Below the pieces are notes generated by a model. The model saw only the letters and a program-made list of their open reading frames with translations. It was not told the DNA's origin and ran no database searches. DNA of 36,218 bases from a virus: the IMG/VR virus record IMGVR_UViG_3300033148_003950, positions 1 to 36,218 of that record. One strand, 5' to 3'. Below, piece after piece: positions 8,709-15,444 of the stretch (its first letter is position 1; each line of letters begins with the position of its first letter). Position numbers and translations under genes: made by a program.

Positions 8709-8754
8709 AAGCGGCAAAGCCGCGCTTTATAAAATTTGTGTCAGCAAATTTTAT
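8709..8754. repeat. Twin-hairpin interspersed repeat, copy 1
   Basis: Contains GCGGC-AAA-GCCGC (8711-8723) and a perfect 10-bp stem ATAAAATTTG / CAAATTTTAT (8729-8738 with 8745-8754). A second copy with the same architecture is at 16181-16224. The inner edge supplies the TAA stop codon of the tail tube gene (8751-8753). No T-run follows, so it is not a standard terminator. Confidence 0.85.
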
Positions 8755-10028
8755 GCTGCATATGTGCTCTGCAAATTCTTAACCTTTGCAATCACGCTGC
8801 CATAAGTGTCGTCCTCTAAAACAATCAGGTCCCCGGCCTCGGCCATACGTTTTCCGTCCACGGAAAGGGGCGCATCTAACACGGCAACAGCCGGGAAAAT
8901 AACCTCCACCTGATATTTGTGCGGCGAGTCGTAAACGGCCCCCTCGCAGAGGATATAAAGTCCTAACTCGTCATTGTCGTCAATGTGCTGCTGGAGAATA
9001 TACTCGCGGAACTCCCGGTCTACCTTGATTGTCTGGGTCCTGCCTCCCCTCACGTACCTGCCCGCATAAGCATCGCCCGCGCCGGGTACAAATTCACATT
9101 CGCCGTTATTCGCAAATGCCCACTCTATCTGGCTCAACTCGGCTTTAAGTTGACGTCCGCCCTCAAACGCGCTGCCCGACCACTTGCCGCCTAACTTCAG
9201 GGTCATCTGTGCAACCCTGAGAGGCGTCTCCGTGACCCTTGCCGGAAACGTCATCCAGCCGGATTCGGTCGGGATATAGAGCACCTTGTAAGTCTTGCTG
9301 TCCCCGGCACCGCCCGCACTCGTGATGGTGATCACGGCAGGAGTTGCATCAGACACTGCCGAATAAGCCACCTCGGTCCAAACACCCGACGAGAGCTCAA
9401 TACGGATGCGCTGGACGTTATTAAGCCTTGCCGCGGCCGTGGCTCCCTCCACGCCGTTGGCTGCTAACGTCAACGACTCGGCATTGTCCAGGGCGCTGAT
9501 ATCTTCCTCGGTAATATTATCCGCGACCTTACCCGTGCCTTTCAGCTCGCCGGCAATTTTGACCCATTCGTCCTTCGCAAAAGTCGCGGTGAATGCGTCC
9601 ACAAACATCGAGGCAAACCGGCGTTTCAGCACGGTCTTCCCGAATCGCTGCGCAGCCGTGAACGAGGGATTTGACATATCCTCACCTTCATCACCGTTAA
9701 TGGGCGTGATAGTATGCTCGTAGCCTGATCCGGCTGCCGAGGTGGAGATCGCGCCCAGGGCATACGCCAACAGGAACGCAAAGTGTTGTGGCTGTGCCTT
9801 TTCCGCGTTCAGCGTGGCAAGGGCTTTTTTCCCTAAGTCATAAACGAGATCCGGCTCCTCGTATCCCGTGGCCTCGTCCTCGTTGGGTTCCCGCCTGGGT
9901 TCCAGGTTTATTATATCGCCCAACGCCCAGAGAATTGTGGTATCCAGGGTCTGCTCCGTGTTGATGGCCGTCTCCTTATTGTTGGCAGAGACCGCTATCA
10001 GATTATGGGTTGCCATTATGTTGCGCAT
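8751..10028 (-). CDS. Major tail tube protein
   Basis: A 425-residue structural protein. The N-terminus (MATHNLIAVSANNKETAINT) and the segments VYDLGKKALATLNAEKAQPQH and GEDMSNPSFTAAQRFGKT resemble tube proteins of Mu-like siphophages, where the gene lies between the head-tail connector genes and the chaperone pair. The middle (about 160-260) is a probable inserted Ig-like or decoration domain. ATG 10028 follows AAGGAGCACACC; an internal ATG four codons later is an alternative. Its stop codon lies in a repeat also found at the end of the portal gene. Confidence 0.75.
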   Translation of the reverse strand: MRNIMATHNLIAVSANNKETAINTEQTLDTTILWALGDIINLEPRREPNEDEATGYEEPDLVYDLGKKALATLNAEKAQPQHFAFLLAYALGAISTSAAGSGYEHTITPINGDEGEDMSNPSFTAAQRFGKTVLKRRFASMFVDAFTATFAKDEWVKIAGELKGTGKVADNITEEDISALDNAESLTLAANGVEGATAAARLNNVQRIRIELSSGVWTEVAYSAVSDATPAVITITSAGGAGDSKTYKVLYIPTESGWMTFPARVTETPLRVAQMTLKLGGKWSGSAFEGGRQLKAELSQIEWAFANNGECEFVPGAGDAYAGRYVRGGRTQTIKVDREFREYILQQHIDDNDELGLYILCEGAVYDSPHKYQVEVIFPAVAVLDAPLSVDGKRMAEAGDLIVLEDDTYGSVIAKVKNLQSTYAA

Positions 10029-10056
10029 GGTGTGCTCCTTTCAGTCGCAGAGGATC

Positions 10057-10077
10057 AAGGCTGAAGGCTGAAGGCTT
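10057..10077. repeat. Heptamer-period array (GGCTGAA)
   Basis: Tandem AAGGCTGAAGGCTGAAGGC with a 7-base period, in the gap between the tail tube gene and the small upstream gene. It is one of at least ten arrays with this period in the window. Confidence 0.8.
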
Positions 10078-10261
10078 AAAGCTTTTCTTTTCCGGCCTTC
10101 GGCTTAGGCGTTGCCCCTGTCTCCTTTTTAACCTTCTCAAATTTTTTAGCCTCTTCGGGCGGGATCTCCGCGTATTCTTTGCCTTTCTCAAACTTCCTGC
10201 CCGCGAACAGCCCGTCCACCACCTGAAAACTCTCGATGCCTTTCTTGAGTTTGTATGCCAT
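10076..10261 (-). CDS. Small lysine-rich hypothetical protein of the head-tail region
   Basis: A 61-residue protein starting MAYKLKKGIESFQVVDG, with EGKEYAEIPPEE-like content and a lysine-rich tail (KPKAGKEKL). I chose ATG 10261 because GGGGG precedes it at good distance. The longer frame starting at 10291 begins inside a palindromic repeat and would add a repeat-derived MADKRLGEKE extension. The short N-terminal domain is reminiscent of small Mu-like proteins of the gp35/gp38 region, which have a similar 'G-x-x-F-x-x-G-x-x-Y' pattern. Function unknown. Confidence 0.6.
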   Translation of the reverse strand: MAYKLKKGIESFQVVDGLFAGRKFEKGKEYAEIPPEEAKKFEKVKKETGATPKPKAGKEKL

Positions 10262-10281
10262 TTCTTTTTCCCCCAATCTCT

Positions 10282-10322
10282 TGTCCGCCATAGTCCCGCT
10301 TTAAGGCGGGACGGCGGCGGAT
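10282..10322. repeat. Palindromic repeat, TGTCCGCC...GGCGGA type
   Basis: Nested stems: outer TCCGCC (10284-10289) with GGCGGA (10316-10321), and inner GTCCCGC (10293-10299) with GCGGGAC (10306-10312). The TGTCCGCCATAG edge recurs at 27025 and, slightly changed, at 28923. It provides a false upstream start for the neighbouring small gene. Confidence 0.8.
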
Positions 10323-10327
10323 CAATC

Positions 10328-10777
10328 CTATGCCCGATCCTCCTCCTTCACATACTGATACGTAACAATCTTTCTCTGCAGGGCTTCCTTTTCATCACCA
10401 AACATCTCGCTCTCGTTTTCCGAGGGGCTGAACGCCTCGATCATGCCGGTGATCCCTAATAAATTCTCGTCCAGCGAGATATGGATATCGTCAACAATAT
10501 CCAGCACGCCCTTTTTGCCCGCGGCCGAGTCGCCCATGACGCTGGCCTCCTCTTTAGCTAATTGCACGTAAACGATTAGCTTGGTCACGAGAGTGACCTC
10601 CCACATACCGCCCGGCAACTCCGTGCGCGTTATTCCGCCGTCCTTGATCCCCACGCATGCCGATTTAATGGCATGCGGTATATAATTCTCATGCGGCGTC
10701 ACGTAGATATCCCTGTCACGGATATATGTGAGATCGGTCTGCAATTGAGCTTTTATGGCATTCAGGAGTTCTTTCAT
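10328..10777 (-). CDS. Tail terminator/completion-like protein (gp37-like position)
   Basis: A 149-residue protein directly following the DUF1320/gp36 homologue, overlapping it by one base (ATG and stop share 10777). Mu and related phages encode gp37 (DUF1834) here. The pattern MKELLNAIKAQLQTDLTYIRDRDIYVTP, then a strand-rich part (WEVTLVTKLIVYVQ) and a 'GVLDIVDDIHISLDENLLGI' helix, matches tail-completion/minor tail proteins of this group. It would cap the tail at the head side. The exact family is inferred mainly from order. Confidence 0.6.
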   Translation of the reverse strand: MKELLNAIKAQLQTDLTYIRDRDIYVTPHENYIPHAIKSACVGIKDGGITRTELPGGMWEVTLVTKLIVYVQLAKEEASVMGDSAAGKKGVLDIVDDIHISLDENLLGITGMIEAFSPSENESEMFGDEKEALQRKIVTYQYVKEEDRA

Positions 10778-11226
10778 TAGTAGTTATCCAGGGTCCCCGT
10801 GCTTGAATCCGAATCACGGCCAACTGAAAATATGCGGTCAGATTTTTTAGTGGTTACCTCGGGTCCTGAGTCATCATCAGTTGAGGGCGCATCGCCCCCC
10901 AAAGTAGCAAGGCCCTTGGAAACGCCTTTCAGGAACGATACGGCATCATCATAACGCTCTTTGCGGTCCTCGGGTGCTCCCTTCCGCCTTGCGTAGAGAT
11001 TATAAATTGCGATATCCACGGAAACCTTGCGGATCATCACAGGGACAGACGAAAAAGGAACATCATATCTGGTTCCACAATAGCTATCGATTTCCGCATC
11101 GGCGTCCGCGATGGCGCGCGTCACCACGTCATCATCCACCGCCCCGACGTCATCATCATCCGTCAACTGGATGAGAACGTCCTCATCCAGTTGCTCTAAG
11201 ATGTCGCTCTTTGCGCAATAACTCAT
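10777..11226 (-). CDS. DUF1320 protein, Mu gp36-like head-tail connector
   Basis: A 149-residue protein with the typical opening MSYCAKSDILEQLDEDVLIQLTDDD, followed by VVTRAIADADAEIDSYCGTRYDVPF and IAIYNLYARRKGAPEDRKERYDDAVSFL. This is the all-helical gp36/DUF1320 pattern of Mu-like phages, related to gp6-type connector proteins that join portal and tail. The C-terminal 30 residues (DDDSGPEVTTKKSDRIFS) are a usual flexible tail. It sits between the gp35-like gene and the gp37-like gene, the normal order. Confidence 0.85.
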   Translation of the reverse strand: MSYCAKSDILEQLDEDVLIQLTDDDDVGAVDDDVVTRAIADADAEIDSYCGTRYDVPFSSVPVMIRKVSVDIAIYNLYARRKGAPEDRKERYDDAVSFLKGVSKGLATLGGDAPSTDDDSGPEVTTKKSDRIFSVGRDSDSSTGTLDNY

Positions 11227-11247
11227 CCCTCACTCCGCTCGCAGATA

Positions 11248-11694
11248 TCAGCCCTCTGACTTCTGGATTTCTTCCCATGCCTGGTCGCGCTCCTGTGCCG
11301 TTATGTCTTTGCCCAGGATGGTCTCAATGGCCTCGACTGTTGGCTTGCCATCCTTGGTCACATGACCGGCCTTGAGGGCTTTCTTAGCAGCCTCCAGGAT
11401 CGGATCTTTCTCTTCAGGCTTCTGCCTTTCGACCAGCTTCAGACTTGCCTCATCCTCTTTCTTGAACCCTGTTTCAGCTTGCCCGCCGTCAGTCTGGCGG
11501 GCTTTTGCCTTTGCCTCCGCTTTAGCCTTATCGCTGTCCGACTTGCCGGGCACAGCCTCAAACTCCTGCTTTTTGGCGGTTGCCAGCAGCTCCTCTCCCG
11601 CCTCTTTGGGATAGTCCTTGACCTTGCCCTTGTAGTGGGGTCCGTATCCGCCAACGTTTACGAACGGTGACGGCCCTAAGTATTTAATTTGCAT
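11248..11694 (-). CDS. gp35-like head-region protein with repeat insertion
   Basis: A 148-residue protein. The N-terminal ~45 residues (MQIKYLGPSPFVNVGGYGPHYKGKVKDYP) form a small beta domain like those of Mu-like gp35/HI1506-type proteins. A charged Ala/Lys linker follows, then a C-terminal helical domain (KALKAGHVTKDGKPTVEAIETILGKDITAQERDQAW). The linker is partly made of a palindromic repeat, GCCCGCC/GGCGGGC at 11481-11502, translated as part of KARQTDGGQAET. It lies just after the capsid gene. Function unknown. Confidence 0.6.
   Translation of the reverse strand: MQIKYLGPSPFVNVGGYGPHYKGKVKDYPKEAGEELLATAKKQEFEAVPGKSDSDKAKAEAKAKARQTDGGQAETGFKKEDEASLKLVERQKPEEKDPILEAAKKALKAGHVTKDGKPTVEAIETILGKDITAQERDQAWEEIQKSEG
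11481..11502. repeat. Palindromic repeat inside the gp35-like gene
   Basis: GCCCGCC (11481-11487) pairs with GGCGGGC (11496-11502). It lies in frame within a linker and is one of several GCCCGCC/GGCGGGC palindromes in the window. Confidence 0.75.
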
Positions 11695-11720
11695 AACCTT
11701 GCTCCTTCCCTGGTTTTATG

Positions 11721-11763
11721 ATTGATGATTGTCTTTTCAATCGACAATCATCAATCATCAATT
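11721..11763. repeat. Hairpin with heptamer-period arm between capsid and gp35-like genes
   Basis: Perfect 13-bp inverted repeat: ATTGATGATTGTC (11721-11733) and GACAATCATCAAT (11743-11755), loop 9. The right arm continues as AATCATC units of period 7. On the minus strand no T-run follows. It might trim or pause the abundant capsid mRNA, but that is inference. Confidence 0.75.
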
Positions 11764-12744
11764 TTAGGTTGCGTATGTATCTTTCCAGAGATACCCGCAG
11801 TCCGCAGCGACCTGTACGATATCGGTCTCTTCCGCCACTTCGTACACGTCTTGATGCTCTGCGTTTTCCCTCCAGGTACTTGTGCGTCTGGCCAGGCCGT
11901 TTTCGTATGCGATACGAACCTGCAGGCCCGCAGTGGGAGTTTTGAGCCCGATCTTTTTGGGCCTGTAGTACAAGAACCCCATGCCTTTGCCCGCGTTCAC
12001 TTCCCATATGTCGACAGCGGTAAAGTCATCACCGGCTGCCGTCTCTTCAGCAGTGCTTTTGACGGCCTTGCCTACCAGCACCTCGTCCAGCTCAAGCAGG
12101 GCGGCCAGCAGGGCGGCTCCAAACACGCCCTTCTGCGTATACTTGATCTTTTCCAGGATGTCGTCGGCCTCCTTTAGCGCCAGGTAGGTCGCGAAGTCGA
12201 TGAGCAGCCCATTGGCGATGACGCCGCATTCCTTGATCTTTTTCTTGCCTGTGGCAATGTCCGCCAAAAAGGTATTGGTATCGCCAGCAGGCGACCACAA
12301 TCCCTCAGCGTCCTCGCCGCCCGCGTTGCCGTCCGCCCAGGTGCCGGAGGTAATGAGTTCGGCTACTCGGATTTCCTTTTTCAGGTCCACCTTATCTGCG
12401 GCAAACTCGAGAGCGTCCTGGTCCGGGTTAAGCACGGGTGCTCCCTGGGACTTTGCAAAACGCCTGTCCTCGTCCGTAACCTCCTTCGCAAACGCATATT
12501 CATTTGTGGATACGGAAACCGAGGTCAGCGGATATCCGCCCCTCTTTGCCCTTGTGCCTGCGGCCCTGATCCCGGCCTCATCCCTGAACCATGCACCTTT
12601 CCGGTACTTGGTTATTTTCGCCTTGGGATCGGCCCCGTCCAAAATCGGGAAAACCCTGTCAGCGATATATTCCAGGTTGCGATATGCAACGGATACGTTC
12701 GCCAGGGGTCCCGCGATAATTTCACTTTTAACGTCCGGTTTCAT
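11764..12744 (-). CDS. Major capsid protein
   Basis: A 326-residue protein placed after the protease/scaffold and decoration genes, the usual capsid position in Mu-like siphophages. The opening (IAGPLANVSVAYRNLEYIADRVFPILDGADPKAKI) and FAFAKEVTDEDRRFAKSQGAPVLN-like region, followed by TYLALKEADDILEKIKYTQKGVFG, are typical of HK97-fold coat proteins of this group. The end (EVAEETDIVQVAADCGYLWKDTYAT) is the terminal beta strand region. ATG 12744 is preceded by GGGAGGATATTACA. It would be the most abundant product of the late operon. Confidence 0.8.
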   Translation of the reverse strand: MKPDVKSEIIAGPLANVSVAYRNLEYIADRVFPILDGADPKAKITKYRKGAWFRDEAGIRAAGTRAKRGGYPLTSVSVSTNEYAFAKEVTDEDRRFAKSQGAPVLNPDQDALEFAADKVDLKKEIRVAELITSGTWADGNAGGEDAEGLWSPAGDTNTFLADIATGKKKIKECGVIANGLLIDFATYLALKEADDILEKIKYTQKGVFGAALLAALLELDEVLVGKAVKSTAEETAAGDDFTAVDIWEVNAGKGMGFLYYRPKKIGLKTPTAGLQVRIAYENGLARRTSTWRENAEHQDVYEVAEETDIVQVAADCGYLWKDTYAT

Positions 12745-12758
12745 TGTAATATCCTCCC

Positions 12759-12779
12759 TTATTCGTTATTTGTTATTCG
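12759..12779. repeat. Heptamer-period array (TTATTCG)
   Basis: TTATTCG, TTATTTG, TTATTCG in tandem upstream of the capsid gene. Next to it, CCGCC (12797-12801) and GGCGG (12810-12814) form a hairpin just after the stop of the decoration-like gene. Confidence 0.75.
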
Positions 12780-12819
12780 TCCTTCAGCCTTTTTATCCGC
12801 CGTCCTTTTGGCGGGCGGC

Positions 12820-13563
12820 CTAATGAACCACCGTTCCCAGGCTGTACACGTCGTAGGTCGCGGCTGCCGTCATGATGAGCAGAAACCGCTTGGTATTGTT
12901 CTGCGCAATGGTCATTGTTCCCTTTGCCGTGCCGTCAGCTCCGGCTGCAACCGTTATGGCATGGGCGCCTCCTGCGGAGTTTTTAATCGTAAACTCCACG
13001 GCATTGCCGATCCCGACCTGGTTGAGCGCGGCGCCCATCAAGGTTGCCGTTGGAAGGGTGTACGTTGCCGCCTCCGTTGGGGTGCCGTCTATAAATCCAC
13101 CTAAGACCTCGGCTGCGGTAATAGTAACCGTGCCGACTTGTGCGGTCACCGTCATCTGTTTTACCATGCCGCCTTTCGTCCTTGCGAACGGGTCTATCAG
13201 CCAGACCGAGCAAAGGTCGTCCTCTGCGCCTGCGGCCTCTACGACCATACCCCTTGTCGTATCCCACCATGAGCCCGCGTCTTTGCCCTTTCCGGCGTCC
13301 GCAGCGTCCACGTATTCGGGATTGACGAATGTGCCCACGGTGAGGGCAGCATTTGCCACAAGCTTCGATTTCCCTATGATCATGACTATCGCTGCCTCGC
13401 CGCTTGCCGGGGCGTTTTGCAGGATGCCGATTGGCACTTCATCTTTCGAGTCCGGCCGCCTGACCTTGCCGCTTGAATTCAGGACCATAAAGCGGTACTG
13501 ATCGTTAGACAGGTCCTCCGCCGCCTCAAAAGATTCTCGCCATATTGCCTGTTCTGTTGCCAT
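12820..13563 (-). CDS. Capsid decoration-like protein (DUF2190-like N-terminus)
   Basis: A 247-residue protein between scaffold and capsid genes. The N-terminal ~110 residues (YRFMVLNSSGKVRRPDSKDEVPIGIL, LVANAALTVGTFVNPEYVDAADAG) match the beta-rich DUF2190-type decoration proteins. The C-terminal ~115 residues (MVKQMTVTAQVGTVTITAAEVLGGFIDG) add a beta domain resembling a head fibre or Ig-like extension. ATG 13563 is preceded by AAGGAGGATTAAGC; an earlier in-frame start at 13587 is not used on this evidence. Likely it binds the outside of the capsid. Confidence 0.65.
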   Translation of the reverse strand: MATEQAIWRESFEAAEDLSNDQYRFMVLNSSGKVRRPDSKDEVPIGILQNAPASGEAAIVMIIGKSKLVANAALTVGTFVNPEYVDAADAGKGKDAGSWWDTTRGMVVEAAGAEDDLCSVWLIDPFARTKGGMVKQMTVTAQVGTVTITAAEVLGGFIDGTPTEAATYTLPTATLMGAALNQVGIGNAVEFTIKNSAGGAHAITVAAGADGTAKGTMTIAQNNTKRFLLIMTAAATYDVYSLGTVVH

Positions 13564-13583
13564 GCTTAATCCTCCTTGTTTGT

Positions 13584-13642
13584 TCAATTTTCAGTTTTCA
13601 ATGCCCGCCAAACAAACGGCGGGTTAACTCGCCTCTGGCGGG
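13584..13642. repeat. Heptamer array followed by two GC palindromes
   Basis: TCAATTT, TCAGTTT, TCAATGC (period 7, 13584-13604), then CCCGCC (13604-13609) with GGCGGG (13618-13623), then CGCC (13630-13633) with GGCG (13637-13640). This fills the gap between the protease/scaffold gene and the decoration gene. Confidence 0.7.
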
Positions 13643-13649
13643 ATCAATC

Positions 13650-14252
13650 TTAACCCTTCGTCATTTCCTGCTGGTATTCCGTTGCCAGGTCAGGATGCTC
13701 CTTCTGAACCTCCGAGAACGCCGCCGTATAGTCGAGATCCTTATTCTCCGCCATCTTTTTCCTGGTCATCTTCTCCAGCTTTTGTGCGGCATCTCCGGTC
13801 TGAACGTCATCGTCCCTTGTCGCGATCTCCTTGAACTCCACCAGTTTAGGCAGATCCTCCATGAAGCCCTTGAACCAATCCAGCCGAGAAGTCTTTTTGC
13901 CTTCGGAGAATTCCATGACTTCCTCGCCGTCCAGGCTTTCCATGAACTCCTTGATCCCCATATCGATCCATCGCGGAACCACCTTCTTTTTCTCAGGATC
14001 GCAAAACTCGGAGATCTCCTTTTCCCGCGCGTCTTTGCGTTTCTTCTGCTCTTTTTCAGCGTACTCAGCGTCTACCTCTCTCTTGGCCTCGGCCTTGGCT
14101 TCGGTCCTGGCCTTCTCCAGATCCGCTTCAGTAAAGCCGTCCGGTGATGTTCCTTCCGGCGCACTGTCCGGCAGGGCATCATCCGGCACCTTGCTCATGT
14201 CCACGCCCATGAAGCCCAGAAAGTTTTTGAGTTTCTCTTTAAAATTGCTCAT
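13650..14252 (-). CDS. Nested scaffold protein from internal start
   Basis: ATG 14252 is in frame within the protease/scaffold gene and is preceded by AGGAGGAGAAAAAA, a near-perfect Shine-Dalgarno with normal spacing. It would yield a 200-residue protein beginning MSNFKEKLKNFLGFMGVDMS and consisting of the scaffold part only. Mu produces its scaffold Z from inside gene I in the same way. The Glu/Lys-rich middle (KARTEAKAEAKREVDAEYAEKEQKK) is coiled-coil-like. Confidence 0.75.
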   Translation of the reverse strand: MSNFKEKLKNFLGFMGVDMSKVPDDALPDSAPEGTSPDGFTEADLEKARTEAKAEAKREVDAEYAEKEQKKRKDAREKEISEFCDPEKKKVVPRWIDMGIKEFMESLDGEEVMEFSEGKKTSRLDWFKGFMEDLPKLVEFKEIATRDDDVQTGDAAQKLEKMTRKKMAENKDLDYTAAFSEVQKEHPDLATEYQQEMTKG

Positions 14253-14909
14253 TTTTTTCTCCTCCTGTGTTGTGGCTGGTTTCCTGTCATCAATACCGTC
14301 TTTAACGGCACTGAACGCCGGAACGTCGCCGGTTATTGTTTCTTTCTTATTGGCCTCCTCCCGTATATATTCCACATCCCAATCCGGGATGATTGCATCC
14401 GCCTGGTCCTTTCCCTCTTTCTCGATCAGCCAGTCTCGCAGCCTCCTGAAAATGCCGCCTATAACGCTCAAGCCCTCATCTGAAAAATCAAACGTTATGG
14501 CCTCTTCGCTATCTTCAAATTTGAGATCGGCTAATCCTTTTACAGCCGGAGGCGCAGCGCCTAAAAACCCCACATGTCTGAGCCTGCCGTCCGGGTAGAA
14601 ACTGGCAGAGCGCTTTTTGTAGCGGCCCTGCTTTACCATCTCCTCAAACTCGGGAACCACTTGTTTAGCCCTGGCTAAAAGGACCTTTACGCCGTCTTTA
14701 ACGGTCGTTTTTAGGGCCTCGACCCAGCCGAAAGAAGGGGCGTTTTCTTTGGGGTGTCCCACTACAAGCGGCGGTTCATGCTCTGCCGCATCAAACGTTG
14801 CGACCGCCTTATCTATGATCTCGTCGCCTTCGTGTTCCCGGCCTGCGCTGTCCACCTGTTTCCCGCCCCTGAAAATTTCAATCCAGCCATCAAAACCTTT
14901 GAATTTCAT
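13650..14909 (-). CDS. Head maturation protease and scaffold (Mu gpI-like)
   Basis: A 419-residue protein. The N-terminal ~130 residues are the phage-I protease type: GWIEIFRGGKQVDSAG, then ATFDAAEHEPPLVVGHPKENAPSFGWVEAL, where the GHP motif carries the likely catalytic His, and KKRSASFYPDG with the likely catalytic Ser. The C-terminal half is a charged, coiled-coil scaffold (about 220-419) ending DLATEYQQEMTKG. An internal start with its own strong ribosome site allows the scaffold to be made alone. It lies between the gpG-like and decoration genes, as expected. Confidence 0.85.
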   Translation of the reverse strand: MKFKGFDGWIEIFRGGKQVDSAGREHEGDEIIDKAVATFDAAEHEPPLVVGHPKENAPSFGWVEALKTTVKDGVKVLLARAKQVVPEFEEMVKQGRYKKRSASFYPDGRLRHVGFLGAAPPAVKGLADLKFEDSEEAITFDFSDEGLSVIGGIFRRLRDWLIEKEGKDQADAIIPDWDVEYIREEANKKETITGDVPAFSAVKDGIDDRKPATTQEEKKMSNFKEKLKNFLGFMGVDMSKVPDDALPDSAPEGTSPDGFTEADLEKARTEAKAEAKREVDAEYAEKEQKKRKDAREKEISEFCDPEKKKVVPRWIDMGIKEFMESLDGEEVMEFSEGKKTSRLDWFKGFMEDLPKLVEFKEIATRDDDVQTGDAAQKLEKMTRKKMAENKDLDYTAAFSEVQKEHPDLATEYQQEMTKG

Positions 14910-14925
14910 AACGTCCTCCCATGTC

Positions 14926-15381
14926 CTAAGTCTTCGCGTAGATAATAAAATCGTTAAGCGCGGCCTTCATTTCCTCCCAGTCCTCATCCTGGATCATCAT
15001 GTATGGCCTGGCCGGGATCTTTACCTTGCGGCCCCGTCCCGCCATGCCGCCTAAATGATGTATGGCCGCGTAGACTTTTTTTGCAGACAACACGACCTTG
15101 TCTTTAAACGCCTTGTAATTAACCGCGCCCATAAGACCGCCCGCGAAACCCTGGTTTACCAGGATTTTGCTGCCCTTTTTCCTTTTGAGTGTTTCCGGAG
15201 ACAGCTTTTTCCACTTATCCGGCCTGCCACCCTTCTCGAAGTTGCGCACGATGGACGTCCTGCCGATCTCGCCCATGATTTTCATTGCTGGCTTCGGATC
15301 TCCCATGCGTTTCAAGATACCGCCCAGGTACTTTTTCGCGTCCCGATCATCATATTTTACGCTGACTGCTATCCCGCCCAT
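14926..15381 (-). CDS. Virion morphogenesis protein (gpG/Phage_tail_S-like)
   Basis: A 151-residue basic protein with the conserved pattern VRNFEKGGRPDKWKKLSPETLKRKKGSKIL, then an 'L-x-x-Q/G' turn and IHHLGGMAGRGRKVKIPARPYMMIQDEDWEEM. This is the family of Mu gpG/P2 S-like morphogenesis proteins, in which 'IPARP(F/Y)' near the C-terminus is a hallmark. It follows the gpF homologue and precedes the protease gene. It acts in joining head and tail or in head completion. ATG 15381 overlaps no other gene. Confidence 0.85.
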   Translation of the reverse strand: MGGIAVSVKYDDRDAKKYLGGILKRMGDPKPAMKIMGEIGRTSIVRNFEKGGRPDKWKKLSPETLKRKKGSKILVNQGFAGGLMGAVNYKAFKDKVVLSAKKVYAAIHHLGGMAGRGRKVKIPARPYMMIQDEDWEEMKAALNDFIIYAKT

Positions 15382-15416
15382 CCCCTAAGTCCTCCAGCTT
15401 TTTAATTTCCTCTCTC

Positions 15417-15444
15417 CTGTGAGCTGTGAGCTGTCAGCTATGAG
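15417..15444. repeat. Heptamer-period array (CTGTGAG)
   Basis: Four units: CTGTGAG, CTGTGAG, CTGTCAG, CTATGAG. The array overlaps the end of the gpF homologue and supplies its final Ser codon and the TAG stop. Confidence 0.85.

Noticed and set aside
10262-10291. Upstream start of the 61-residue gene at 10291
   Set aside because: The start and its would-be ribosome site lie inside a palindromic repeat, while ATG 10261 has a strong site.
11721-11755. Intrinsic terminator after the capsid gene
   Set aside because: The 13-bp stem is strong but no T-run follows on the transcribed strand, and essential head genes lie downstream.
13831-14598. 255-residue plus-strand frame opposite the protease/scaffold gene
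   Set aside because: Antisense shadow without ribosome site or recognisable domain.
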